Assembly (NCBI RefSeq): GCF_007997075.1
Contig: NZ_VORS01000001.1
Coordinates: 124,001-188,000 of the forward strand
DNA: 64,000 nt
Reading direction: 5' to 3'
Source: Polaribacter sp. IC073
Lineage (GTDB): Bacteria; Bacteroidota; Bacteroidia; Flavobacteriales; Flavobacteriaceae
The position numbers and the translations under genes are program-made. Positions within the stretch are counted from its first letter, which is position 1; the number at the start of each line of letters is the position of its first letter. This document shows positions 46,409-56,224 of the stretch, piece after piece. The notes under the pieces are model-generated. The model saw only the letters and a list, made by a program, of their open reading frames with translations, was not told where the DNA came from and did not search any database.

Positions 46409-47392
46409 TTATTTAATCTTCATCGATTTTGCGATAGCCTCTAACTCAAACAAGAATGCTCTCTTATTTACTGAGGGTGCATAGGTAAAACCTTCAAAAA
46501 CTACAATTCTATTGTGCTGTTTATCAACTACAGAATAGTTTACAAATGGGCCTGCCATAAAATCATTTTTCACTTCCCATTTCCCTCTTGTTTCATACGT
46601 CTTTTTACCATCTAGAGTCATTTCAGAAGTAAAAGGTGTGTACGCTTCTTCTGTAATCATGTGCATGGTTTCTGGGTCTGTACCAGGAATGTATTTTTCT
46701 CCAATGCTATTTCTAACAGCTACAATGTTTTCAGAAACGCTAGCTTCATCTTCTAAAGGAACCGAATATACTAAGATGTTATTACTCCCTGTTTTTGCAA
46801 TTCCGCTTGTTAAATGTTGTCTTAACCATAAAAAATCTCCTGTATCATCTACTGTTTTAAAATTTTTTGGTGCAGTAAAAGAAATCCCTAAATTTTGTGT
46901 CGTTTTAAACTGAGATTCGTCTAACTTATTTTCCTTAAAAATATTCTGAGTCATTAAGACATCCGAAGAAATATAAGCCGCTATAATTTCTTTTTTGTGT
47001 TTATTGAATACTTTCATAACACTTGCATCGTCTGTACCATACACGTAAATAATAGTTTGTGGCTGTGCGTAGACATTTTTCTTAATATAAAAAGCTTCTT
47101 TCTTTCCTTCTCCAATAATTAGAACGTTTCTAGAGACTTTCATCATGCTTCCAAAAGCATTTGGCGCAATTTGTGAAACCGATAATATGGGTTCTGGTTG
47201 TGGTAAACCAACCATAATTTCGCCAAAAGAATTTCTAATTGACGTTCCTAAATCTCCATTCCAGTCACTCACTTTGGTAACCACCATCACTTTATTAATT
47301 TTACCAAGAGAATTTCTTAGCACAAATTTATCTGTTCCTACACAAGAGGTAAGCAAAATTGCGACAATACATATCGAAAATATTTTTTTCAT
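46409..47392 (-). CDS. DUF4837 family lipoprotein
   Basis: A 327-residue exported protein with a lipoprotein signal (MKKIFSICIVAILLTSC). Segments LGKINKVMVVTKVSDWNGDLG, KNVYAQPQTIIYVYG and the C-terminal TRGKWEVKNDFMAGPF are those of DUF4837, a Bacteroidota family of unknown role. It ends two bases before the lytic transglycosylase gene upstream, so the two form an operon and a cell-wall connection is plausible. Confidence 0.85.
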   Translation of the reverse strand: MKKIFSICIVAILLTSCVGTDKFVLRNSLGKINKVMVVTKVSDWNGDLGTSIRNSFGEIMVGLPQPEPILSVSQIAPNAFGSMMKVSRNVLIIGEGKKEAFYIKKNVYAQPQTIIYVYGTDDASVMKVFNKHKKEIIAAYISSDVLMTQNIFKENKLDESQFKTTQNLGISFTAPKNFKTVDDTGDFLWLRQHLTSGIAKTGSNNILVYSVPLEDEASVSENIVAVRNSIGEKYIPGTDPETMHMITEEAYTPFTSEMTLDGKKTYETRGKWEVKNDFMAGPFVNYSVVDKQHNRIVVFEGFTYAPSVNKRAFLFELEAIAKSMKIK

Positions 47393-47394
47393 AA

Positions 47395-48879
47395 TTAGCT
47401 TTTATAGATTTTAAGTTTGGTTCCTGGTTTTATACTTTTAACACTCCAAATATTGTTCCACTTTTTAATTTCATCAATAGAAACATTCTCAAACTTTTTA
47501 GAGATCATCCAAAGAGAATCTCCTTTTCTTACTGTATAGGTTTCAAACGCTCCTTTTTGAGTAGTTTTTACTTTATTTTTTGTTGATGAAACTTTTACCG
47601 AAGATTTAGTAATTGCCATCTTTTTAGGGTAAATACTTAAACGTTGTCCTATTTTTAATCGACTTGTTTTCATTCGGTTCCAACGTTTTATATCGCTAAC
47701 TCTTACGCCGAATTTATTCGCAATTTTCCCTAAAAAATCGCCACTTCTTACTTTGTAACGAATACGCTTATCCATTTCAAAATACTTTGGCAAAGGTTTT
47801 TCTCTTTTAGAAGCATCTGCTTCTGCTAACATATAAATAGCAGCTTCGTTTTCGATAAAGTTGAAAGAATTTTTTCTTGGTAACGTAATTACATAATTTT
47901 TCCCTTCAACAAAAGGAATAATATCTAACTTGAAAGACGGGTTTAAGAACTGAATTAATTCTAAACTTATTCCTGTAGTTTCTGAAACATGATCGAAATT
48001 AATAGTCTTTTTAACGTGAATGGTATCTGTTTCGAAATAACGTATTTGTGGTGCATCTGCAATTAAATCGTGCTCTTTTTGATATTCAAACAGATACATC
48101 GTTGCGTAAAATGCGGGTACATAACTTGCTGTTTCTTGTGGTAAAAACGGACGAATATTCCAATAATTTCTGTAACCGCCAGAACGTTTTATGGCTTTCA
48201 CAACATTACCCGGACCAGAATTGTAGGCTGCCAATGCCAAATCCCAATCTCCAAAGATGTTATATAAATCAGATAAATATTTACATGCAGCAATTGTTGC
48301 TTTTACAGGATCCTGACGCTCATCTACATAAGAACTTACCTTTAAATTGTACTGCACACCTGTTGGGTACATAAATTGCCACAAACCTGTTGCGCCAACT
48401 CTAGATTTTGCCGTAGGATCTAAAGCAGATTCTACAATTGCTAAATATTTCATTTCTAGCGGAATGTCATATTGATCTAGGTATTTCTCGAACATTGGAA
48501 AATAATATACTGCCTTTGCCATTAAAGCTGGATAGTACCTTTTTCTATATTTTAAATAAGATTTTATTACTTTTTCTAATGCAGGGTTGTATGCAATATG
48601 AAAAGGAGTTTTTGAATTGATATTTTGCAATCTTTCTTTTAAAACCTCTGTAGATAATGCCACATTAGAAACATCTTTTGTTTCTGCATCTTTTATAATA
48701 TAGGTTGGTGTTTCATATAACGGAGACTTGTATTTTGTATCCATTAACAAGCTATCGATCAACACAATATCATAATCAGAAAATAAATCTGCTTGTGTTA
48801 TTTTTTTAGGAATTGTCTCTTTTGGCGTTTGCGCAAAAACACTTGTAGTAAAAAGGAATAATAGGAGGATTTTTTTCAT
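47395..48879 (-). CDS. MltD-like lytic transglycosylase with two LysM domains
   Basis: A 494-residue periplasmic enzyme that cleaves peptidoglycan glycan strands with anhydro-product formation. Signal peptide 1-16. The SLT domain lies at about 115-260, with the catalytic Glu in LAIVESALDPTAKS and the motifs GATGLWQFMYPTG and AYNSGPGNV. Two C-terminal LysM repeats follow (YKVRSGDFLGKIANKFGVRV and YTVRKGDSLWMISKKFENVS), each binding peptidoglycan. It is first in the operon with the DUF4837 lipoprotein. Confidence 0.92.
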   Translation of the reverse strand: MKKILLLFLFTTSVFAQTPKETIPKKITQADLFSDYDIVLIDSLLMDTKYKSPLYETPTYIIKDAETKDVSNVALSTEVLKERLQNINSKTPFHIAYNPALEKVIKSYLKYRKRYYPALMAKAVYYFPMFEKYLDQYDIPLEMKYLAIVESALDPTAKSRVGATGLWQFMYPTGVQYNLKVSSYVDERQDPVKATIAACKYLSDLYNIFGDWDLALAAYNSGPGNVVKAIKRSGGYRNYWNIRPFLPQETASYVPAFYATMYLFEYQKEHDLIADAPQIRYFETDTIHVKKTINFDHVSETTGISLELIQFLNPSFKLDIIPFVEGKNYVITLPRKNSFNFIENEAAIYMLAEADASKREKPLPKYFEMDKRIRYKVRSGDFLGKIANKFGVRVSDIKRWNRMKTSRLKIGQRLSIYPKKMAITKSSVKVSSTKNKVKTTQKGAFETYTVRKGDSLWMISKKFENVSIDEIKKWNNIWSVKSIKPGTKLKIYKS

Positions 48880-48886
48880 AAAACAT

Positions 48887-48912
48887 TTGTCTGATGGAGT
48901 GCAGTCGAAGTC
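48887..48912. repeat. Short dispersed repeat (GCAGTCGA type), copy 2
   Basis: Just upstream of the lytic transglycosylase start. It reads TTGTCTGATGGAGTGCAGTC followed by GAAGTC on the plus strand, related to the minus-strand copy at 14327-14353. Both copies lie immediately before the start of a minus-strand gene. Confidence 0.55.
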
Positions 48913-48995
48913 TAATAAAACCTCTCGAGAACTCTATAATTTTTCTACCACATAGAAATACAGACTATATTTTTATGTGATAGCTTTTATTTATT

Positions 48996-49757
48996 TTAAA
49001 GGTCTAATTCTACAGCAATTGGGCAATGATCGGAGTGTTTTGCTTCTGGTAAAATATAAGCTCTAGAAATGTTATCTTTTAATGGCGCAGAAACCATGGC
49101 GTAATCTAAACGCCACCCTTTATTATTGGCTCTAGAATTTGCTCTATAACTCCACCAAGAATACTCTTGTTTGTCTTGGTTTAAATAACGAAAACTATCT
49201 ATAAATCCGTTATTCATAAAATTTCCTATCCAAGTTCTTTCTTCTGGTAAGAAACCAGAAACACCTTTCATTTTGGGGTTGTGAATATCTATCGCTTCAT
49301 GACAAATATTATAATCTCCGCAAATAACTAAATTCGGAATTTCTTGTTTTAGATTATTGATGTATTCTTGAAATTCATCCATAAAAGTGAACTTAAAATC
49401 TAACCTTTCAGAATTTGTTCCAGAAGGTAAATACAAACTCATCACAGAAACATCATCAAAATCTACACGAAGATTTCTTCCTTCAAAATCCATGGTTTCA
49501 ATTCCGGTTCCATACTCAACATGATTTGGTTTTTCTCTACAAAGAATAGCCACAGAAGAATACCCTTTTTTATTAGCAGAAAACCAATAGTGGTATTTAT
49601 AACCTGCATTTTCAAACTCAGATAGATCTAATTGTTCTTTGTGCGCCTTTGTTTCTTGAATACAAATTACATCTGGTTTTGCCGCTTCTAACCATTCTAT
49701 AAACCCCTTTTTTAGGGCTGCTCTAATTCCGTTTACGTTGTAAGATATTATTTTCAT
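48996..49757 (-). CDS. xth: Exodeoxyribonuclease III
   Basis: A 253-residue AP endonuclease/exonuclease that repairs abasic sites. The EEP fold is clear: MKIISYNVNGIRAA opens the protein, CIQETKA carries the metal-binding Glu, VICGDYNICHEAIDI the catalytic Asp, and AKHSDHCPIAVEL the C-terminal Asp-His. It starts 48 bp after the two small membrane genes on the same strand. Confidence 0.96.
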   Translation of the reverse strand: MKIISYNVNGIRAALKKGFIEWLEAAKPDVICIQETKAHKEQLDLSEFENAGYKYHYWFSANKKGYSSVAILCREKPNHVEYGTGIETMDFEGRNLRVDFDDVSVMSLYLPSGTNSERLDFKFTFMDEFQEYINNLKQEIPNLVICGDYNICHEAIDIHNPKMKGVSGFLPEERTWIGNFMNNGFIDSFRYLNQDKQEYSWWSYRANSRANNKGWRLDYAMVSAPLKDNISRAYILPEAKHSDHCPIAVELDL

Positions 49758-49804
49758 AAAGGCTTCTTTTTATTTCTTTCCTTAGAAAAAAATACTCTTG
49801 TATT

Positions 49805-50035
49805 TTATTTATTTATAAGTACTGGTTGCTTTAAAAACAACCAAGTAATTTGTTTTATTTTTCCATTTTGAGTTTGGATTATCTTTTTTCTGGGTGATAA
49901 AATAAAGGCAAGAAGCACAGAAATAATGCTATTCATCCAAATTTCTTGAATGTTAAAAACCTTGTCCATTGTCAACATAAAAACAACAATTAATATCGGA
50001 TTTATCAACCAAAATATCTTTTTAAATAACTTCAT
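49805..50035 (-). CDS. Small membrane protein, paralogue of the next gene (76 aa)
   Basis: A 76-residue protein with two hydrophobic helices (about 8-25 and 33-48) and a basic tail. It shares IILSVLLAFILSPRKK- and QITWLFLK-like segments with the gene at 50037-50258 (the latter reads FILSPRIKKI and LSWLFYKK), so the pair arose by tandem duplication. The two starts and stops are one base apart. Function is unknown; they follow the CoA-transferase genes on the same strand and may be part of that message. Confidence 0.7.
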   Translation of the reverse strand: MKLFKKIFWLINPILIVVFMLTMDKVFNIQEIWMNSIISVLLAFILSPRKKIIQTQNGKIKQITWLFLKQPVLINK

Positions 50036-50036
50036 A

Positions 50037-50258
50037 TTACTTCAATATCTTTTTATAAAAAAGCCAACTTAACTGCTCTTCGGTTCCGTTTTCTTTAGGA
50101 ATCTTTTTTATTCTTGGTGATAAAATAAAAGCCGAACCAATGTTTATAATAATGGTGTATACATTGGGTTCATATCCCAAAACCTTATAAATAATCAACC
50201 CAAAAAGGACAACTAAAACTGGAAATAAAAAAGGAATAAATGGTTTTAATTTTTTCAA
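50037..50258 (-). CDS. Small membrane protein, paralogue of the previous gene (73 aa)
   Basis: A 73-residue protein with two hydrophobic helices (PFIPFLFPVLVVLFGLII and VYTIIINIGSAFIL) and the shared FILSPR motif. It begins one base after the scoB-like stop and is separated from its paralogue by one base. This is close enough to be the third gene of the CoA-transferase message. No domain is recognised. Confidence 0.7.
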   Translation of the reverse strand: MKKLKPFIPFLFPVLVVLFGLIIYKVLGYEPNVYTIIINIGSAFILSPRIKKIPKENGTEEQLSWLFYKKILK

Positions 50259-50259
50259 T

Positions 50260-50916
50260 CTAAATACTCATTTCAGGAATCTCTCCATTTACAACCAAGG
50301 TTCCTTCCGTTGCTTGTCTAATTTCTTCAACAGAAACCCCAGGAGCTCTTTCTAATAAATGAAAAGCATTGTCTTTAACTTCTAAAAACGCCAAGTTTGT
50401 AACCACTTTTGTAACACAACCAACACCTGTTAAAGGCAAAGAACATTTTTTTAATATTTTAGATTCACCACGTTTATTAGAATGCATCATTGCCACGATA
50501 ATATTTTCTGCAGAGGCAACTAAATCCATTGCGCCGCCCATTCCTTTCACCATTTTCCCGGGAATTTTCCAATTGGCAATATCTCCGTTTTCAGAAACTT
50601 CCATTGCTCCAAGAATAGTTAAATCTACGTGTTTACCACGAATCATCGCAAAACTCATGGACGAATCAAAAAAACTTGCTCCTGGCATGGTTGTAATGGT
50701 TTGCTTTCCTGCATTTATAATATCGGCATCTTCTTCGCCATCAAAAGGAAAAGGTCCCATGCCTAAAACACCGTTTTCAGACTGAAACTCAACTTCGATA
50801 TTATCTCTTACATAGTTGGCAACCAACGTAGGAATTCCAATTCCTAGGTTCACGTAAAATCCGTCTTGAACTTCTTGTGCTATTCGTTTTGCAATTCCTA
50901 TTTTATCTAAAGCCAT
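50260..50916 (-). CDS. 3-oxoacid CoA-transferase subunit B
   Basis: A 218-residue family I CoA-transferase subunit. The catalytic Glu is in EFQSENGVLGMGPFP. GGAMDL and GVSVEEIRQATEG close the fold. Together with subunit A it would move CoA between succinyl-CoA and acetoacetate or a similar 3-oxoacid. It starts two bases after subunit A. Confidence 0.92.
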   Translation of the reverse strand: MALDKIGIAKRIAQEVQDGFYVNLGIGIPTLVANYVRDNIEVEFQSENGVLGMGPFPFDGEEDADIINAGKQTITTMPGASFFDSSMSFAMIRGKHVDLTILGAMEVSENGDIANWKIPGKMVKGMGGAMDLVASAENIIVAMMHSNKRGESKILKKCSLPLTGVGCVTKVVTNLAFLEVKDNAFHLLERAPGVSVEEIRQATEGTLVVNGEIPEMSI

Positions 50917-50918
50917 AA

Positions 50919-51620
50919 TTAGTCTCTTTGTCTTATTGTTCGTTGTTCAATTCTTTTTTCATAATTTTTTCCTTGAAAAATTCTTTGTACAAAGATTCCT
51001 GGAATGTGAACGTTATTAGGGTCTAACTCACCCACTTCTACCATTTCCTCTACCTCTGCAACTGTAATTGTTGCTGCGCCACACATATTCGGATTAAAGT
51101 TTCTTGAGGTTCCTTTGAAAACTAAATTCCCTGCAGCATCCCCTTTCCACGCTTTTACAAAAGCAAAATCTGCTTTAAATGCAGGCTCTAAAACAAACAT
51201 TTTACCATCAAATTCTCTTGTTTCTTTTCCTTCAGCTACTTCCGTACCATACCCTGCAGGTGTGTAAAAAGCAGGAAAACCCGCCTGTGCAGCTCTACAT
51301 TTTTCTGCTAACGTTCCTTGTGGTGTTAATTCTACTTCTAACTCTCCAGACAACATTTGTCTTTCAAATTCATCGTTCTCACCCACATAAGAAGAAATCA
51401 TTTTTTTAATTTGCTTATTTTGAAGCAATAATCCCAATCCGAAATCATCTACACCAGCATTATTAGAAATACAAGTTACCTCTCTAACGTCTAATTTTAC
51501 CAATTCTGAAATTGCATTTTCTGGAATTCCGCACAAACCAAAACCACCTAACATAAAGGTCATTTTACTTTTTACGCCTTCTAAAGCTTCTTGTACGTTA
51601 TTTACTTTTTTATTAATCAT
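50919..51620 (-). CDS. 3-oxoacid CoA-transferase subunit A
   Basis: A 233-residue partner of the subunit B gene. Conserved CoA-transferase I segments are [16 protein letters not shown] (glycine-rich anion loop), [15 protein letters not shown] and MVSSYVGEN-like [14 protein letters not shown], then [16 protein letters not shown] gene order and short spacing are the standard bacterial layout. It lies downstream of PBP1A with a 39-bp gap. Confidence 0.92.
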   Translation of the reverse strand: MINKKVNNVQEALEGVKSKMTFMLGGFGLCGIPENAISELVKLDVREVTCISNNAGVDDFGLGLLLQNKQIKKMISSYVGENDEFERQMLSGELEVELTPQGTLAEKCRAAQAGFPAFYTPAGYGTEVAEGKETREFDGKMFVLEPAFKADFAFVKAWKGDAAGNLVFKGTSRNFNPNMCGAATITVAEVEEMVEVGELDPNNVHIPGIFVQRIFQGKNYEKRIEQRTIRQRD

Positions 51621-51659
51621 ACGAATTAATTTTTATGAGATTCTAAAACAAATTCAGAA

Positions 51660-53942
51660 CTAGAAATCTGTATCTTCTTCTGGTATTATTTCTTTAATAT
51701 CTTTGCCTTTTTTATCAACCTCCTCATCGCAATTAATGTTTATTGATAAATTTTCTGGCTTTTCAAACGCTTCCTTACTTATGTTTAAATCTTTATCTGC
51801 ATAACATTTCTGCATAAATAATGCCCAAGAAGGCAACGCCATTGTTGCTCCTTGCCCAAAACTAATTCCAGGGAAATGCGTAGCTCTATCTTCTCCACCA
51901 GCCCAAACTCCGGTTGCTAGGTTTGGTACAATTCCCATAAACCAACCATCTGATTGATTTTGAGTTGTCCCTGTTTTACCAGCAATTGCATTGGTCAATT
52001 TATATGGAAAACCCGTTACTATCTTAGGGTAAGAAGTCCAATTAGAACGTAACCTTGCACCAGAACCAGATTGTGTAACGCCTTCTAGTAAATTTAAAAC
52101 TACGTACGCAGATTCTTCACTTAAAACCTCTTGCGTTTTTGGTGCAAATTCTTCTAAAACCGTTCCGTTTTTATCTTCAATTCTAGTAATAATCATTGGA
52201 CTTACGCGCAAACCTCTATTTGCAAAAGTAGAGTATGCACTTACCATTTCTAATAATGATAATTCTACGGCTCCTAAAGCAATTGATGGGTTTGCTGGAA
52301 TATCGCTTTCTATACCCGCAGATTTTGCTAAACGAACTACATTTTCTGGCGAAACCATATCTATTAATCTTGCCGACATGGTGTTTACAGAACCTGCCAA
52401 ACCTTGTTTTAAAGTTAACATTTCACCGTATATTGGACTCGAGTTTTCTGGAGTCCAAGCTTCTGGAATTCCGTATTTCCCTTTGGGAATTGTATAAGGA
52501 ATATTCGGAAACTGATCACATGGAGATAATTTTAATTGATTAATTGCAGTTGCATATACAAATGGTTTAAAGGTAGAGCCCACTTGTCTTTTTTGTTGCT
52601 CTACTGCATCAAACTTAAAATGTTCATAATCTACACCACCAACCCACGCTTTTATGTGCCCAGTTTGTGGTTCTATTGATAACAAACCAGAACGTAAAAA
52701 GTATTTATAATATTTTATAGAATCATTCGGAGACATAATGGTATCTAAATCTCCTTTGTAAGAAAACACTTTCATTGCTGTCTTTTTCTTAAAAACTTCT
52801 TCTATATATTTTGATGATTTCCCTACATTTTCTAGACGTTTATATCTGTCAGAATTTTTTTTCGCTCTGTTTATAATTCCTGAAATCTGGCTCTTATCAA
52901 TGTCGTAAAAAGGGGCCGTTTTATTCTTTTTTAGTTCTTTAAAAAAGAATTCTTGTAAATTAGACATGTGTTCATCTATCGCTTCTTCTGCATATTGTTG
53001 CATTCTAGAATCTAGCGTTACATAGATTTTTAAACCATCTTCGAAAATATTATATTGTTCTCCGTTTGGTTTTGGATTCTCTTGAACCCATGTGCGCATT
53101 ATCTTCTGTAAATGACCTCTAAAATAAGTTGCAGCACCATCTTTGTGACTTTCTTTATGAATATCTAATCCTAAATCTAATTTTTGAAGAGAGTCTTTTT
53201 CAATTTTTGTAATATACTCGCTACGTGTCATTTGTTTTAACACCACATTTCTACGCTGTTTTACCTTTTCTTCTCTTCTTAAAGGATTAAAATAGGAAGA
53301 GTTTTTTAACATTCCTACCAACATTGCAGATTCACTTAAATCTAATTCTTTCGGTTCTTTTCCAAAATAAATTCTTGCTGCAGATCTAATTCCTACTGCC
53401 TGATTTAAAAAATCGTATTTATTCAAATACATGGCAATAATTTCATCCTTGGTATACTGTCTCTCTAATTTCGTAGCAACCACCCATTCTTTAGCTTTTT
53501 GCAGCACTCTTTTAACTATATTTCTAGATGCTCTTCCTGTAAACAACATTTTAGCTAACTGCTGCGTAATTGTACTCGCACCACCACTTCCTGGTTTTAA
53601 AATTGCTCTTGCGGTTCCTTTAAAATCGATACCAGAATGCTCATAAAAACGTTCATCTTCCGTAGCCACTAAAGCATTTACCAAATTGGTTGGCAACTCT
53701 TTAAATTTTATAGGTGTTCTGTTTTCTGTTGCATACTTACCAATTGTTTTACCATCTATAGAAATAACTTCTGTTGCTAAATTTGTTTGCGGATTTTCTA
53801 ATTCCTCAAATGAGGGCAACGCATCAAAAGGATCCCAAGCTGTATATAAAAATAATACTAAAATGAAGGTAAAACCTCCTAAAACAATTCCCCAAAACCA
53901 CTTTAAATATTTTTTAAAACTTGTTGTTTCTTTCTTTGTCAT
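51660..53942 (-). CDS. Class A penicillin-binding protein (PBP1A-like)
   Basis: A 760-residue bifunctional cell-wall synthase. After one N-terminal helix (about 13-33) comes the GT51 transglycosylase with EDERFYEHSGIDFKGTARA and GASTITQQLAK. The transpeptidase follows with the SxxK site in GSTFKPFVYA, GSVNTM as the SxN motif, and KTGTTQNQSDGWF as the KTG box. A short acidic C-terminus (EIIPEEDTDF) ends the protein. It lies downstream of ricT and gldH on the same strand, a conserved flavobacterial order. Confidence 0.95.
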   Translation of the reverse strand: MTKKETTSFKKYLKWFWGIVLGGFTFILVLFLYTAWDPFDALPSFEELENPQTNLATEVISIDGKTIGKYATENRTPIKFKELPTNLVNALVATEDERFYEHSGIDFKGTARAILKPGSGGASTITQQLAKMLFTGRASRNIVKRVLQKAKEWVVATKLERQYTKDEIIAMYLNKYDFLNQAVGIRSAARIYFGKEPKELDLSESAMLVGMLKNSSYFNPLRREEKVKQRRNVVLKQMTRSEYITKIEKDSLQKLDLGLDIHKESHKDGAATYFRGHLQKIMRTWVQENPKPNGEQYNIFEDGLKIYVTLDSRMQQYAEEAIDEHMSNLQEFFFKELKKNKTAPFYDIDKSQISGIINRAKKNSDRYKRLENVGKSSKYIEEVFKKKTAMKVFSYKGDLDTIMSPNDSIKYYKYFLRSGLLSIEPQTGHIKAWVGGVDYEHFKFDAVEQQKRQVGSTFKPFVYATAINQLKLSPCDQFPNIPYTIPKGKYGIPEAWTPENSSPIYGEMLTLKQGLAGSVNTMSARLIDMVSPENVVRLAKSAGIESDIPANPSIALGAVELSLLEMVSAYSTFANRGLRVSPMIITRIEDKNGTVLEEFAPKTQEVLSEESAYVVLNLLEGVTQSGSGARLRSNWTSYPKIVTGFPYKLTNAIAGKTGTTQNQSDGWFMGIVPNLATGVWAGGEDRATHFPGISFGQGATMALPSWALFMQKCYADKDLNISKEAFEKPENLSININCDEEVDKKGKDIKEIIPEEDTDF

Positions 53943-54007
53943 AATAAAAACTATTGCTCAATAACATTGAGATTTCATTAATTTGTCTTTCCCGTGAAAA
54001 CGAAAAT

Positions 54008-54505
54008 CTAATTTATTTTTTCGATGCTAAAACCAACATCCTTAATTCCTTGCAGGTTTTCAATAGTATTAATTTCTCCATTTTTTCTCATTGCTTGTCT
54101 TATAGTTAATGTATAATTCCCTGCAAAAGGAAAAACTTTACGTTCTTTATAAAATAATTTATTTTCCTTTACTCCAGAAAAACCATCTCCTAAGAATTTG
54201 CCTGATACGTCTGTCATTTCATACTGTAATGTATCTATGACCACGCCATTATTCGGGAATTTTAATTCCGTAATAACATACAGGTTACTATATTCATACT
54301 TTGTATTGTTTCTTATGTTTACAAACAAGTTTTTAGGAGAAATAGTATCTTTTACTTCAAAATTAAAAGTTATTTTTTCTCCAGAACTCCAAGAACTATT
54401 TTCTAATGTTTTGTATTGATTAAATTCTGAAATATCATTGCATGCAATCATTAAAATTGAAACTAGTACAAACGCTAAAAATTTATTTTTCTGAATCGCT
54501 TCCAT
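54008..54505 (-). CDS. gldH: Gliding motility lipoprotein GldH
   Basis: A 165-residue lipoprotein with the lipobox LMIAC near residue 22. GldH is essential for gliding in F. johnsoniae and is associated with the type IX machinery. Segments ITFNFEVKDTISPKNLFVNIRNNTKYEYSN and VFPFAGNYTLTIRQAMR match the family, as does position between ricT and PBP1A. The start overlaps the ricT stop by 23 bp. Confidence 0.92.
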   Translation of the reverse strand: MEAIQKNKFLAFVLVSILMIACNDISEFNQYKTLENSSWSSGEKITFNFEVKDTISPKNLFVNIRNNTKYEYSNLYVITELKFPNNGVVIDTLQYEMTDVSGKFLGDGFSGVKENKLFYKERKVFPFAGNYTLTIRQAMRKNGEINTIENLQGIKDVGFSIEKIN

Positions 54506-55979
54506 TTTTAGGAGTGTTGTTTGTACGATTTCTATTGTTGTTCTTTCTTGGTTTATTCGGTTTTTTTACCTCGCCTTTAGGCTTATTTGTGTCTGTATTT
54601 TCTTTTACATTAGGCTTCGAAACTGTATCTGGCTTCGCTTTTGAGGCTGGTTTTGCGTTTGCATTTGGGTTTGGTCTTGGTTTCGGCCTAGATTTTGGCT
54701 TGTTTTGAGACTGCGGCTTATTCTGCTGCTGAGGTTTGTTTTGTTGTTGCGTTTTGTTTTGTGGCTTTGCCTGTGGTTTTTTTCTTGCATTTGGTTTTTG
54801 TTGCGTATTATTTGCAACTGCTCCAACAGGTTTTTTCTTATTCTTATTTCTATTATTTTTTCGTTTGCTTGTTTTTGGTAAGTCAAAACGAGTTAAACTA
54901 TCTTGCCCAACTGCGTCTTCAAAATCTACTTTTACAGCAATTTCTACATCTGCCTCATACTCTTCTAACGTAGCAGATTTTTCATTATTTTTATTCAGTT
55001 CTATGATTTCTAAAACTTGCTCTAATGTTAAACGAAACCACTTAAAACGTTCTTCTTTATAGGTATACCAAAGATGATTTTTAAAAATATCCATCTTTAC
55101 AAAAACAGCTTCTCCTTTTTCAGTTTTTAAAACTAAATCTTGCTTCGGAAACGATTTTAAAGCATCTAAATACGTGTCTAATTCAAAATTTAAACAACAT
55201 TTAAGTTTACCACATTGTCCTGCTAACTTTAAAGGGTTTAAAGATAATTGCTGGTAACGAGCTGCAGATGTGGTTACTTTTCTAAAATCTGTTAACCAAG
55301 TAGAACAACACAGTTCTCTACCGCAAGAACCAATACCTCCTAAACGCGCAGCTTCTTGCCTTGCGCCTACTTGCTTCATTTCTACACGAATAGAAAATGC
55401 ACTCGCTAGATCTCTAATTAATTGTCTAAAATCTACTCTTGTTTCTGCTGTATAGTAAAAAGTTGCCTTATTACCATCTCCTTGATATTCTACATCAGAA
55501 AGTTTCATTTGCAACCCTAAACGACCTAAAATTTCTCTTCCTTTTTTTTGAGTTTCTTCTTCTTTCCCTCTCGCTTGTTGCCAGATATCAATATCTCTTT
55601 GAGATGCTATTCTGTAAATTTTCTTTACGTCTTCATGATCTTCGGTAATTTTGTGCTTTTTCATTTGCACTTTCACCAATTCTCCTGCCAAAGAAACCGT
55701 ACCAATATCATGTCCTGGAGATCCTTCTACAGCAACAATATCTCCCATTGTTATGGGTAAGTTATCTGGGTTTTTATAAAAATGTTTTCTTCCGTTTTTA
55801 AATCGGACTTCAAAAATATTGAATCTTTCTTGTCCGCTTGGTAACGTCATGTTAGATAACCAGTCGAAAACGGCTAGTTTATTACTACCACTTCCACAGG
55901 TTCCTGACCCACAATTACCATTACTTTTACAACCTTTTGGTACGCCATCTTCTGTTGTACCACAATTTCCACATGCCAT
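54483..55979 (-). CDS. ricT: RicT/PSP1-domain protein with long basic low-complexity tail
   Basis: A 498-residue cytoplasmic protein of the Ric complex family. The Cys-rich start (ACGNCGTT, KGCKSNGNCGSGTCGSG) and the PSP1 core with GSCGRELCCSTW and GQCGKLKCCLNFE are intact Cys motifs for an Fe-S cluster or zinc. From about residue 375 to the end the protein is a disordered tail rich in Lys, Asn, Pro and Gln with repeated KPQ(Q/N) words, absent from typical RicT. gldH overlaps the last 23 bp. A role in RNA processing or maturation is known for Bacillus RicT; the tail is unexplained. Confidence 0.9.
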   Translation of the reverse strand: MACGNCGTTEDGVPKGCKSNGNCGSGTCGSGSNKLAVFDWLSNMTLPSGQERFNIFEVRFKNGRKHFYKNPDNLPITMGDIVAVEGSPGHDIGTVSLAGELVKVQMKKHKITEDHEDVKKIYRIASQRDIDIWQQARGKEEETQKKGREILGRLGLQMKLSDVEYQGDGNKATFYYTAETRVDFRQLIRDLASAFSIRVEMKQVGARQEAARLGGIGSCGRELCCSTWLTDFRKVTTSAARYQQLSLNPLKLAGQCGKLKCCLNFELDTYLDALKSFPKQDLVLKTEKGEAVFVKMDIFKNHLWYTYKEERFKWFRLTLEQVLEIIELNKNNEKSATLEEYEADVEIAVKVDFEDAVGQDSLTRFDLPKTSKRKNNRNKNKKKPVGAVANNTQQKPNARKKPQAKPQNKTQQQNKPQQQNKPQSQNKPKSRPKPRPNPNANAKPASKAKPDTVSKPNVKENTDTNKPKGEVKKPNKPRKNNNRNRTNNTPKNGSDSEK

Positions 55980-56177
55980 GTGATTTATATATTATTTAGT
56001 AATTAGTTAACCGTAACTAGCGCTTAGCAATCTCTACTAAAAACGAATACCGAAAACCGAACTACTGTTTGGTTCATAATTTGATTATCAAGCCACTACA
56101 AAAAAGCGATTTGACAAAGTCTAATCAGTAAATATATGAAATCTCGCTGACACCTAAAAGGGATTTTTTTGACAAAA

Positions 56178-56203
56178 AAAAGACCTCAAAATTGAGGTCT
56201 TTT
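56178..56203 (-). terminator. Intrinsic terminator after trhO
   Basis: AAAAGACCTCAA pairs with TTGAGGTCTTTT around a two-base junction, with A and T runs on both sides. It is 22 bp beyond the stop of the TrhO gene on the minus strand. Confidence 0.85.
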
Positions 56204-56224
56204 ATATATTTACTTATAAATAAG

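Noticed and set aside
54736-55062. Phe/Cys-rich plus-strand frame opposite the ricT tail
   Set aside because: It is the complement of the Lys/Asn/Gln-rich tail and shows no independent signal.
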